DNA of 15,193 bases from CAZVCJ01 sp964625745 (GTDB lineage Bacteria; Chloroflexota; Anaerolineae; VGOG01), in assembly GCA_964625745.1 (NCBI GenBank), contig CAZVCJ010000096.1, positions 1 to 15,193 on the forward strand, written 5' to 3'. Each line of letters opens with the position of its first letter. The first letter of the stretch is position 1. The notes under the pieces were generated by a model that worked only from the letters and a program-made list of their open reading frames with translations, did no database searches and was not told the DNA's origin. Both the position numbers and the translations under genes were made by a program. Of the stretch, positions 1 to 5,996 are shown one piece after another.

Positions 1-94
1 TCTATGCGGTTGCGTAGCTGGCACCTCGCAATCAGTAGTTTTTTCAGTGGAGTCATATTTCGATCCTTTGCTTGGTACTACTTTGAAGCGTACC

Positions 95-194
95 AGACTT
101 CCGAAGTCTTTGAACAGCTTCCTGATGGCCTGTCTTCCTCATCAAGCCAGTTGTCTTGCGCTGATCAACCTACCGCGACAGACTTCGGAAGTCT
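95..194. repeat. Pair of inverted AGACTTCCGAAGTCT palindromic repeats
   Basis: AGACTTCCGAAGTCT lies at 95-109 and its exact reverse complement AGACTTCGGAAGTCT at 180-194. Each copy can fold alone (6-bp stem, 3-base loop), and the two can pair with each other. The right copy lies inside the last codons of tsaC and encodes part of its RLPKS tail. The rest of 1-164, downstream of tsaC, contains no convincing gene. The hairpins could help end tsaC transcription, but there is no T-tract, so a dispersed repeat is more likely. Confidence 0.5.
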
Positions 195-821
195 CTTAGA
201 TAGCGCAGCTTCGATCTCTTCCACACCGATGGCCCCGGCACGCAGGATAGTCGGCGGGTCCGCAGTCAAATCCAGCACGGTGGAAGGGGTGCCACCAGGA
301 CACCGCCCCCCGTCGAGGATAAGCTCGATGCGCCCCCCCAGCTCTGCCTCCACCTCCTGAGCAGTGACGGGACTGGGACGACCGCTCAGATTCGCGCTGG
401 TGCCGGCCAGGGGCGCGCCCAAAGCGGCGATCAAAGCTAGAAACACCGGGTGGTCGGGCACCCGAACAGCCACAGTGGGGCCGCCAGCACTGACGATGTC
501 GGGGACGTTGTCTTTCCTGGGCAAGACCAAAGTCAAACCACCGGGCCAAAACCTCTCGGCCAGGAGCCAGACGGTCTCTGTGATTCCCTCAGCTACGAGT
601 GGGAGATCGTCAGCCCGGGCCAGGAGGATGGGGATAGCTTTGTCCCGTGGGCGGATCTTGGCCACGTAGATTCGCTCCACAGCATCGGGTTGGAAGACAT
701 GGGCGCCAACGCCATAAACCGTGTCCGTGGGAAAGGCGACCAGGCCGCCCTCGGCCAGAATCCGGGCGGCTGTAGCAATGGCTTCCTCACTGGCAGGGAG
801 CACTTTCGTCTCGAATCTCAT
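165..821 (-). CDS. tsaC: L-threonylcarbamoyladenylate synthase (TsaC/Sua5/YwlC family)
   Basis: Makes threonylcarbamoyl-AMP from threonine, bicarbonate and ATP, the first step of t6A37 tRNA modification in the cytoplasm. The 218-residue product covers one YrdC domain. Visible signatures are GGLVAFPTDTVYGVGA (about 25-40), the KIRPRDKAIPIL segment (55-65) in place of the usual K-x-R-P-x-x-K-P-L, the FWPGGLTLVL stretch (91-100), GTSANLSG (140-147) and STVLDL (180-185). It lacks the C-terminal Sua5 domain, so it is a short TsaC/YwlC type. A TTG start at 845 is possible, but it lies upstream of the predicted -10 box (834-839) and the family N-terminus fits ATG at 821. No clear Shine-Dalgarno precedes this ATG. 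The last residues (LPKSVAVG) run through a palindromic repeat and look non-conserved. It is the last gene of the prfA-prmC-tsaC group. Function is very likely; the exact start is less sure. Confidence 0.95.
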   Translation of the reverse strand: MRFETKVLPASEEAIATAARILAEGGLVAFPTDTVYGVGAHVFQPDAVERIYVAKIRPRDKAIPILLARADDLPLVAEGITETVWLLAERFWPGGLTLVLPRKDNVPDIVSAGGPTVAVRVPDHPVFLALIAALGAPLAGTSANLSGRPSPVTAQEVEAELGGRIELILDGGRCPGGTPSTVLDLTADPPTILRAGAIGVEEIEAALSKRLPKSVAVG

Positions 822-833
822 AGTTATGGAGGT

Positions 834-862
834 AGTATAACGCAATTTGCCGTCTTGGTCAA
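834..862 (-). promoter_or_regulatory. Predicted sigma70-type promoter of tsaC
   Basis: On the minus strand, TTGACC (857-862) and TATACT (834-839) are separated by exactly 17 bases. The -35 box begins beside the prmC stop codon. The expected start of transcription, near 827, leaves only about 6 bases before the tsaC ATG at 821, so the transcript would be almost leaderless. This is seen by consensus match only. Confidence 0.55.
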
Positions 863-863
863 A

Positions 864-1973
864 CTATAACCTCCCGATGGCCCCGGCAGCGTCGTCCTCT
901 GTTCCCTTGCTCCCCTTTGTTCGCCGAGGGTCTCTGACCGAGGCGGGACGGGGCTCGGTCGGGAGACCTTCGCCCAACTGTGGTGGCGTATCCACCATCA
1001 CGACTCTGTCCAGCCCAGCGTAGTCTTTGACGATTTCGACTTTCGCCGCTGGGAAGTGGCGTCGGGCCAGAGCGATTGCTGCCTCACCCTGCGTTGCCCC
1101 AATCTCCAACAGGACAACCCCTCCAGGTCTGATATGCTCCCCCGCCTGGGCCAGCAGGCGACGGATGTGGTCTAGCCCGTCGAGGCCGCCGTTCAGGGCT
1201 TCTCTCGGCTCGTAGCAATTGATCTCTGGTGGCAGTTGGGCCAACTCGGCCTGGCTGACGTAGGGCAGGTTGGCGACGATGAGATCAACGGGCTCTGGCA
1301 GCGGCTCCAGCAGGTGGCCCTGCAGCAAGTGGACGCGATCTTCCACGCGGTGGCGGCGACAGTTGCGGGCTGCCACCTCCAGGGCTCCGGAGGAGGCGTC
1401 GGTGGCATAGACCAGGGCTTGAGGCAGGTGCACGGCCAGGCTGACGGCGATGGCCCCGCTGCCTGTGCCAATATCGGCCACCACTGGACGCATATATAGC
1501 GCCGGCCGAGTAGGAGCGGAGCGAAGTATCGAGGCCAAGCGGGTCGCCCAAGGGCTGCTCGCTTGGTTTCGATACGCTTCGCTACTCAACCGACGCTCGC
1601 TCCCACAAGATTTACACACGCCCGCTGCCCGCCGCTGGCTGATCTCAATGGCCTTCTCGACCAGCAGCTCCGTCTCCGGACGGGGGATCAGCACCCTGTT
1701 GTCAACAAACAGATCGAGCCCGTAAAACTCCTTTTGGCCGACGATGTAGGCCACAGGCTCACTTCGTGCGCGTCGCTCGATCAATTGGTGGTAGTGGGCC
1801 AACTCAGTAGAACTTAGCTGGCTTTGGGAATGGACGTGGAGTTGAGCTCTGGTTATACCCAGGGCATAGGCCAGCAGAATCTCGGCGTCGAGGCGGGGGG
1901 TATCGAGGGCGCTTTGGGCTAGAGCCTGCTCTCCCCACCGAAGGGCTTCTCGCACAGTTGCTTCACCCGTCAC
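864..1973 (-). CDS. prmC: Peptide chain release factor N5-glutamine methyltransferase (PrmC/HemK) with in-frame insertion
   Basis: Methylates the glutamine of the GGQ motif in release factors, using S-adenosylmethionine. The order is an N-terminal helical domain (about 1-85), the linker LIPRPETELLVEKAIE (95-110), then a Rossmann methyltransferase with SAM motif VADIGTGSGAIAV (165-177). The substrate-binding motif is NLPY (235-238) where the textbook form is NPPY. At 369 residues it is longer than usual (about 280-300). One cause is an insertion of about 45 residues (118-162, with C-K-S-C) just before the SAM motif, encoded by an imperfect palindromic repeat. The other is a low-complexity, charged C-terminal tail (about 331-369). 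The GTG start is one base after the prfA stop, indicating translational coupling with its substrate gene. The reading frame is intact, so it is probably functional, but the insertion may form a surface loop. Confidence 0.93.
   Translation of the reverse strand: MTGEATVREALRWGEQALAQSALDTPRLDAEILLAYALGITRAQLHVHSQSQLSSTELAHYHQLIERRARSEPVAYIVGQKEFYGLDLFVDNRVLIPRPETELLVEKAIEISQRRAAGVCKSCGSERRLSSEAYRNQASSPWATRLASILRSAPTRPALYMRPVVADIGTGSGAIAVSLAVHLPQALVYATDASSGALEVAARNCRRHRVEDRVHLLQGHLLEPLPEPVDLIVANLPYVSQAELAQLPPEINCYEPREALNGGLDGLDHIRRLLAQAGEHIRPGGVVLLEIGATQGEAAIALARRHFPAAKVEIVKDYAGLDRVVMVDTPPQLGEGLPTEPRPASVRDPRRTKGSKGTEDDAAGAIGRL
1508..1587. repeat. Imperfect palindromic (REP-like) element inside prmC
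   Basis: The left part (1508-1540) and right part (1561-1587) form an imperfect inverted repeat. Blocks GAGTAG, GCGAAG, TATCGA and CCAAGC match in order between the left arm and the reverse complement of the right arm, with small indels and a central spacer of about 20 bases. It coincides with the extra protein segment of PrmC. The 11-mer GAGTAGGAGCG at 1508-1518 occurs again at 15089-15099 in intergenic repeat DNA, suggesting a dispersed family. Confidence 0.6.
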
Positions 1974-1974
1974 T

Positions 1975-3063
1975 TCAGCTCAGCCCCGCTTCCTTCAGCT
2001 TCTCCGATTGCTCAGCGGTGGCCAACTCCTCGATGAACCGGTCTATGTCGCCCCCCAGCACGTCCTCCAGGCGATGGCTGGTGAGGCCGATGCGGTGGTC
2101 GGTCACCCGGTTCTGGGGGAAGTTGTAGGTGCGGATCTTCTCCGCCCGCTCTCCCGTGCCCACCTGGGAGCGCCGCACCGCGCCCACCTCCGCCAGTTGC
2201 TTTTGCTCCTCCTGCTTGTACAGCCTGGCCCGCAGGATGGCCATCGCCCGCGTCCGGTTCTGGAGCTGGGAGCGCTGGCTCTCGCAGGCAACGACCATCC
2301 CCGTGGGCAGGTGGGTGATACGCACCGCGGTAGCGTTCTTCTGCATGTGCTGCCCCCCCGGCCCGGAGGATCCGTAGACGTCTATCCGCAGATCGTTAGG
2401 ATCTATCTCCACCTCCACTTCATCTACCTCGTGCAGGACGGCCACGGTGGCAGTGGAGGTGTGGATGCGACCGCTGGATTCGGTGATGGGCACCCGCTGC
2501 ACCCGATGGACGCCGCTTTCGTATTTCAGCCGGGAGTAGGGGGAGGGGTCAGCCCCTTTCTTGCCCTTGACAGCGAAGACGACCTCTTTGAAGCCGCCTA
2601 TGCCGGTCTCGTTCAGGCTGAGAAGCTCGGTAGCCCAACCGTGGCTCTCGGCATACCTGTTGTACATGCGATAGAGATCGGACGCGAACAGGCCCGCCTC
2701 ATCGCCCCCCGCCCCGGCTCTGATCTCCACGATCACGTTCCGCTCATCCCTGGCATCCTTCGGCAAGAGCATCATCTTCAACTTATCCAGAAGGACCTCG
2801 TTTTGCCCTTCGAGCCTGGCGATCTCCTCCTGCACCAGGTTCACCATCTCCTCGCTTTCCTCGCCCTCCAGCAAGGTTCTGGTCTCGCTCAACTCGCTGG
2901 CGTTGGCCTTGTACTGGCGATACTTCTGGACCAGGCCCGCGATCTCGGCCTGTTCCTGAGCGTATTCTCTCACCAGATCATGGTCGGTGGCCACCTCAGA
3001 ATCAGCCATAAGCTCGTTCAGTTCTTCGTAGCGCTCCTCAATAAGCTCTAACTTCTCTAGCAT
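1975..3063 (-). CDS. prfA: Peptide chain release factor 1 (RF1)
   Basis: Recognises UAA and UAG stop codons and triggers peptidyl-tRNA hydrolysis on the ribosome. The 362-residue length is normal for RF1. The N-terminal coiled-coil domain (about 1-100) is followed by IVEIRAGAGGDEA (111-123). The stop-codon tripeptide region reads PIT (192-194) in RVPITESSGRIHTS; P-x-T is the RF1 class (RF2 has SPF), with Ile in the variable middle position. The catalytic motif is SGPGGQ, with GGQ at 236-238. Gln238 is the expected target of PrmC, encoded next door. A short extra loop (KGKKGADPSPY, about 167-176) sits before the YSRLK segment. The ATG start has a purine-rich site (AAGAAGGGGA) just upstream. 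It overlaps no neighbour and is preceded by a 168-bp repeat-bearing gap after the glycosylase gene. Confidence 0.97.
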   Translation of the reverse strand: MLEKLELIEERYEELNELMADSEVATDHDLVREYAQEQAEIAGLVQKYRQYKANASELSETRTLLEGEESEEMVNLVQEEIARLEGQNEVLLDKLKMMLLPKDARDERNVIVEIRAGAGGDEAGLFASDLYRMYNRYAESHGWATELLSLNETGIGGFKEVVFAVKGKKGADPSPYSRLKYESGVHRVQRVPITESSGRIHTSTATVAVLHEVDEVEVEIDPNDLRIDVYGSSGPGGQHMQKNATAVRITHLPTGMVVACESQRSQLQNRTRAMAILRARLYKQEEQKQLAEVGAVRRSQVGTGERAEKIRTYNFPQNRVTDHRIGLTSHRLEDVLGGDIDRFIEELATAEQSEKLKEAGLS

Positions 3064-3095
3064 GTTCCCCTTCTTTGGAATTTGGACAAAGATAG

Positions 3096-3222
3096 AGAAA
3101 CCAGGTTTTCTCGCTCCACAATGCCCTGCGGGGTGTCGAAAGCGTCCGCAATTGTGCGCGTTTTGGATACACAGGGTTCCAAAAACCCTTCGGGCTGAGC
3201 CTCAGGACGAAGCCTGGTTTCT
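3096..3222. repeat. Intergenic inverted-repeat element between the glycosylase gene and prfA
   Basis: AGAAACCAGG (3096-3105) and its reverse complement CCTGGTTTCT (3213-3222) bracket about 107 bases that fill most of the gap between the two genes. The inner part has further short complementary words (GTTCCAAAAACCC, CCTTCGGGCTGAGCCTCAGG). No ORF is supported here. It resembles a small non-coding dispersed repeat. On the minus strand a small CCC-GAA-GGG-TTTTT element could also act as a weak terminator of the upstream gene. Confidence 0.45.
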
Positions 3223-3231
3223 GTCGGTTGG

Positions 3232-3903
3232 TTAGAATAAACTCAGTTGCTCTGCTTGCTCCAGGGGCTCGGCCTCGCCCAACTGCTCCGCTCCCTTCAG
3301 GATTTGAGGGATCTTGAGCATGTCCTCCTTAACGACCGACCGCCACTTGGGCTGGTGCAGGGCGGCGGCGGGATGGAACATGGGATAATAGATGCGCCCG
3401 CCGATGCGCTTGGGCTGGCCGTGGACGCGGGTGATCTGAGTGTTGGGAAAGTAGCGAGCCATAGAGAAGCGTCCCAGGGTGACGATCAACCTCGGCCGGA
3501 CCAACTCGATTTGCTTGTCGAGGAAGGGCCTGCAGGCTGAGATCTCATCAGATAGGGGATCGCGGTTGCCTGGTGGCCGGCACTTGATGACATTGCAGAT
3601 GTAGACCTCATCTCGTGTGAGGCCGATGTTGGCCAGAAGCTCCTCCAGGAACTTCCCTGCTGCTCCCACAAAGGGGCGGCCCTGCCGATCTTCGTGGAAG
3701 CCAGGAGCCTCGCCGATGAACATGATCTCTGCATTCTCAGGCCCCTCGCCGGGCACTGCCTGGGTGCGCCCCTTGCCCAGCTCGCAGCGCTGACAGGCCG
3801 CTATCTCTTCGTAGAGCTCGGTCAGTAAGGTCATGCGTTTTAGCTCCTCTCGACCAAAGTGAAAATCACCTCTGCCATTTCCGACAAGCAAAACTGCTTC
3901 CAT
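3232..3903 (-). CDS. Uracil-DNA glycosylase, family 4 (Fe-S cluster type)
   Basis: Removes uracil from DNA in base excision repair. The 223-residue product shows four cysteines suited to a 4Fe-4S cluster (C37 and C40 in CQRC, C108 in KCRPPGNR, C124 in ACRPFL). It also has the family-4 active-site motif GEAPG (64-68), the RPFVGAAGKFL segment (76-86) and the HPAA motif (177-180). The C-terminus is low-complexity and Glu/Gln-rich and ends in QLSLF, which matches the bacterial sliding-clamp binding pentapeptide. I chose ATG at 3903 because GGAAGGAGGAG lies a few bases upstream and a promoter predicts transcription starting near 3935. That makes the longer GTG start at 3936 unlikely. ATG at 3834 (MTLLTEL) also has GAGGAG upstream and fits the family N-terminus, so the first 23 residues are uncertain. 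Gene names for this family vary, so none is given. Confidence 0.92.
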   Translation of the reverse strand: MEAVLLVGNGRGDFHFGREELKRMTLLTELYEEIAACQRCELGKGRTQAVPGEGPENAEIMFIGEAPGFHEDRQGRPFVGAAGKFLEELLANIGLTRDEVYICNVIKCRPPGNRDPLSDEISACRPFLDKQIELVRPRLIVTLGRFSMARYFPNTQITRVHGQPKRIGGRIYYPMFHPAAALHQPKWRSVVKEDMLKIPQILKGAEQLGEAEPLEQAEQLSLF

Positions 3904-3941
3904 CGCTCCTCCTTCCCTAAAAGCCTTCAGCCTCACCTCAC

Positions 3942-3970
3942 ATTATACCGCATCTAAGGCATTTTGTCCA
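3942..3970 (-). promoter_or_regulatory. Predicted promoter of the uracil-DNA glycosylase gene
   Basis: On the minus strand, TGGACA (3965-3970) and a perfect TATAAT (3942-3947) are 17 bases apart. The -35 box lies within the last codons of rimI. The transcript would start near 3935 and give a leader of about 32 bases before ATG 3903. It suggests the repair gene can be expressed independently of the upstream t6A/rimI genes. Confidence 0.65.
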
Positions 3971-4577
3971 AACTCCGGGTCAGCCTTTCCCGCAGCGCTC
4001 GCTTGAGCTGCTGGAAATGGCTTTGAAAGCTGGCTGAGGTCAGTCGCTCGGTAGACATGATCAGGGCGTCCTCGTCGCTGTCGCGATAGTAGCGCCGCCG
4101 CAGTCCAGCCTGTCGGAAGCCGTACTTGCGGTACAGGTTCTGGGCGGTGACGTTGGAAACACGCACCTCCAGAGTAGCCATGTCGGCTTCAAGTTCAGTA
4201 GCCCGATCGAGCATAGCTACCAGTAGCAGCTCGCCGATCCCTAGTCGCCGCCAGTTGGGTTGCACAGCAATGGTGCAGATGTGGGCCTCCCCGACCATCA
4301 GCCAGAAGCCGGCGTAGCCGAGGATAGGCAGTCGTTTCCCCAATCCGAGACACCGACGGACCCTGGCCGGCAAGCTCAACCCTGATCCCTCCATCCGACG
4401 CTGACGCACGACGAAATAGTGGGAGAGGTCGTTGTCCAGGAGCTCGTGACGGTAAGCGCGGGCAGACCAGGGCGAGGGGAAGGAGTCGTACTCGATCTCC
4501 ATCACCGCTGTGATGTCTCGCAGTCGCATGGGCTGGACGACATAAGGGAGATCAGTGCAGTCCATACTCCATTTCAC
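3954..4577 (-). CDS. rimI: Ribosomal protein S18-alanine N-acetyltransferase (RimI-like GNAT)
   Basis: GNAT-fold acetyltransferase predicted to acetylate the N-terminal alanine of ribosomal protein S18. The start of the fold reads MRLRDITAVMEIE, then FPSPW (33-37), typical of RimI. The acetyl-CoA loop is VQPNWRRLGIGELLL (105-119), and the C-terminal GNAT signature is EVRVSNVTAQNLYRKYGF (137-154). At 207 residues it is longer than classical RimI (about 150). There is an insertion of about 25 residues (61-83) between two strands and a basic helical C-terminal tail (180-207). The GTG start overlaps the tsaB stop (GTGA), implying coupled translation. ATG at 4565 is an alternative four residues later, with no better ribosome site. 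The tsaB-rimI pairing is common in bacteria and supports the assignment over a generic GNAT. Confidence 0.88.
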   Translation of the reverse strand: MKWSMDCTDLPYVVQPMRLRDITAVMEIEYDSFPSPWSARAYRHELLDNDLSHYFVVRQRRMEGSGLSLPARVRRCLGLGKRLPILGYAGFWLMVGEAHICTIAVQPNWRRLGIGELLLVAMLDRATELEADMATLEVRVSNVTAQNLYRKYGFRQAGLRRRYYRDSDEDALIMSTERLTSASFQSHFQQLKRALRERLTRSLDKMP

Positions 4578-5239
4578 TTTATTGGTGGGTGGCGAAGATA
4601 GATGGGGGCCAACGTGGCGGGATCGTCTACCTCACCTCTTTCCAGCCGTTGCCAGCCCAGCTCTGCCAGATACCCCGCCCGCCGCAGCGAGGAGGCCGGC
4701 GAGGCCACTACCGCCTTGGCGCCCAGACGCCCTCGCAACAGTTCAGCGGCCTGGGCATCTATCTCGCCGCAGAAAAAAGTCCGGGTCTCGATATCGGCGC
4801 ACAACTCCTCCACCGTCGTCAAGCGATAGTCGCCCTGTCTTCGCCACTGTCCTCCCCTCCGCCGATAGAGAGCGGCGGAAACCCGTTCCCGTCCGGCTTG
4901 CAGCACGGCGCATACGGGGCCTCGTTTTCGGCCTTGGGCATAGACCAGGGCATCCAACGTCGGTATCCCCATGAGCGGTATGGCCAGCGTCAGGGCCAGG
5001 CCCTTGGCCATGCCCAGCCCGATGCGCAATCCGGTGAAGGAGCCGGGTCCCAACGCTACGGCTATCCCCCTTAACTCCGAAGGCGAGACCCGTTGTCGTT
5101 CCAACATGCGCACCAGACCAGGGGCCAGTTCCACCGTGTGGCCGTTTGCCGAGCGCCACGTCTCTTCGGCCAGCACGCACTCTCCGTCGTACAGCGCCAG
5201 GCTAGGCATTCGTGTCGCGGTGTCAATAGCTAATAGCAA
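4574..5239 (-). CDS. tsaB: tRNA threonylcarbamoyladenosine biosynthesis protein TsaB
   Basis: Non-catalytic partner of TsaD in the complex that transfers the threonylcarbamoyl group onto A37 of ANN-decoding tRNAs. It is an ASKHA-fold protein of 221 residues. Family features are the N-terminal LLAIDTATRMPSLAL (2-16), the NGHTVELAPGLVRML segment (32-45) that holds the family histidine, and ALGPGSFTGLRIGLGMAKGLA (62-82). The start is TTG at 5239, preceded on the minus strand by AAGGAG at about 7 bases; no upstream in-frame ATG is better. It overlaps rimI by 4 bp and lies 51 bp after tsaE. That gap holds an 18-bp hairpin that could tune expression relative to tsaE. TsaD itself is absent from this window. 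Confidence 0.93.
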   Translation of the reverse strand: MLLAIDTATRMPSLALYDGECVLAEETWRSANGHTVELAPGLVRMLERQRVSPSELRGIAVALGPGSFTGLRIGLGMAKGLALTLAIPLMGIPTLDALVYAQGRKRGPVCAVLQAGRERVSAALYRRRGGQWRRQGDYRLTTVEELCADIETRTFFCGEIDAQAAELLRGRLGAKAVVASPASSLRRAGYLAELGWQRLERGEVDDPATLAPIYLRHPPIK

Positions 5240-5255
5240 TGTACTTCTCCTTATT

Positions 5256-5296
5256 CAATGAGGCAACGAGGCGGCGCTCGCCTCGTTGCCTCATTG
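5256..5296. repeat. Perfect 18-bp hairpin between tsaE and tsaB
   Basis: CAATGAGGCAACGAGGCG (5256-5273) and its exact reverse complement (5279-5296) flank a 5-base loop. The right arm overlaps the tsaE stop codon (5291-5293). Repeated words CCTCGTT, CCTCATT and GTTGCC continue to about 5336 and encode the TsaE tail. There is no T-run on the minus strand side, so it is not a standard terminator. It may be an mRNA stability element or simply a repeat-family member. Confidence 0.7.
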
Positions 5297-5806
5297 CCTC
5301 GTTACCTCGTTGCCCTGTTGACTCGCCACCTCATTGAATTCCCGCAGCAATTCCTCATAACGATTCCCCACCGCATTCATCAGCAGGCCGCGCCTGGTCT
5401 CGTTTATGTAGCGTAGCTCGATCCACAGGTGTTCAGCAGGTAAGGCTGCTGGTGCGCGGTCGGCCCACTCGACGACGCAGACTCCTTCGCCGTAGAAGTA
5501 TTCCTCGAGGCCCAGGGTCAGAGTCTCTTTGGCCTCCCCTAGGCGGTATAAATCTACGTGGTAGAATGGCAACCTGGCTCGCTCTTGCCTGTACTCGTTA
5601 ATCAAGGTGAAGCTGGGGCTGGTGACAGGGCCTTCGATTCCCAGGCCCCGCCCGATGCCCTGAGCAAAGCAAGTTTTCCCCGCGCCCAATTCGCCCGCCA
5701 GACAGATCACATCGCCACCTTGCAAGAGCTCTCCTAGCTTAGCGCCAAATCGCCGCGTATGAGCCTCGCTGTGGCTGATCAAGTCCAAGCTGTATTCGTC
5801 CACCAT
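5291..5806 (-). CDS. tsaE: tRNA threonylcarbamoyladenosine biosynthesis ATPase TsaE
   Basis: P-loop ATPase that, with TsaB and TsaD, is needed for cycles of t6A synthesis. The product is 171 residues from the chosen start. The Walker A motif is GELGAGKT (38-45), followed by TSPSFTLINEY, HVDLYRL and the Walker B-like VVEWADR, all in the expected order. ATG at 5806 has GAGGTGG five bases upstream. The GTG at 5824, six residues earlier, has no comparably spaced ribosome site. The final residues (about NEVASQQGNEVTRQ) are encoded by CCTCGTT/CCTCATT repeat DNA that runs into the hairpin after the gene, so they are probably not part of the conserved fold. It is the first gene of the minus-strand cluster and is divergent from ugd. 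Confidence 0.94.
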   Translation of the reverse strand: MVDEYSLDLISHSEAHTRRFGAKLGELLQGGDVICLAGELGAGKTCFAQGIGRGLGIEGPVTSPSFTLINEYRQERARLPFYHVDLYRLGEAKETLTLGLEEYFYGEGVCVVEWADRAPAALPAEHLWIELRYINETRRGLLMNAVGNRYEELLREFNEVASQQGNEVTRQ

Positions 5807-5844
5807 CGAAACCACCTCTTCCACCCCACCATGCTCTCGAAGAT

Positions 5845-5890
5845 GAGCAACAAGTCAACGAGTAGCACCTCAACGCGCACTCGTTGCCTC
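5845..5890. repeat. Degenerate copy of the CAACGAGG-type repeat in the tsaE leader
   Basis: The tsaE 5' region holds words (CAACGAGT, ACTCGTTG, GTTGCCTCAAT) resembling the hairpin at 5256-5296. CAACGAGT and ACTCGTTG form an 8-bp inverted repeat. The same repeat family therefore flanks tsaE on both sides. If transcribed, it would lie in the untranslated leader of the tsaE message. Confidence 0.4.
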
Positions 5891-5893
5891 AAT

Positions 5894-5922
5894 ATTGTAC
5901 AACTTTTATCCTTTCTCGACAA
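5894..5922 (-). promoter_or_regulatory. Predicted promoter of the tsaE-tsaB-rimI unit
   Basis: On the minus strand, TTGTCG (5917-5922) and TACAAT (5894-5899) are 17 bases apart. Transcription would start near 5887, giving a leader of about 80 bases that includes the degenerate repeat. Confidence 0.5.
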
Positions 5923-5948
5923 GCCGGCTAGCGGAAAAATGAAAATTG

Positions 5949-5957
5949 TGGTATCAT
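5949..5957 (+). promoter_or_regulatory. Possible extended -10 promoter of ugd
   Basis: TGGTATCAT has the TGn extension and a -10 hexamer matching TATAAT at five of six positions. No good -35 box sits 17 bases upstream. It lies 40 bases before the ugd ATG, in the 172-bp divergent gap with tsaE. Weak evidence. Confidence 0.35.
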
Positions 5958-5996
5958 AAGCTTACCACGATTCTGGGAAAGGGAGGATTACCCTGA

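Noticed and set aside
1..164. Short plus-strand open frame starting at position 4
   Set aside because: It overlaps tsaC in antisense and has no family resemblance or ribosome site; the region looks like repeat-bearing intergenic DNA.
2008..3051. 347-codon plus-strand open frame opposite prfA
   Set aside because: Mirror of an unambiguous RF1 gene; low-complexity His/Leu-rich translation.
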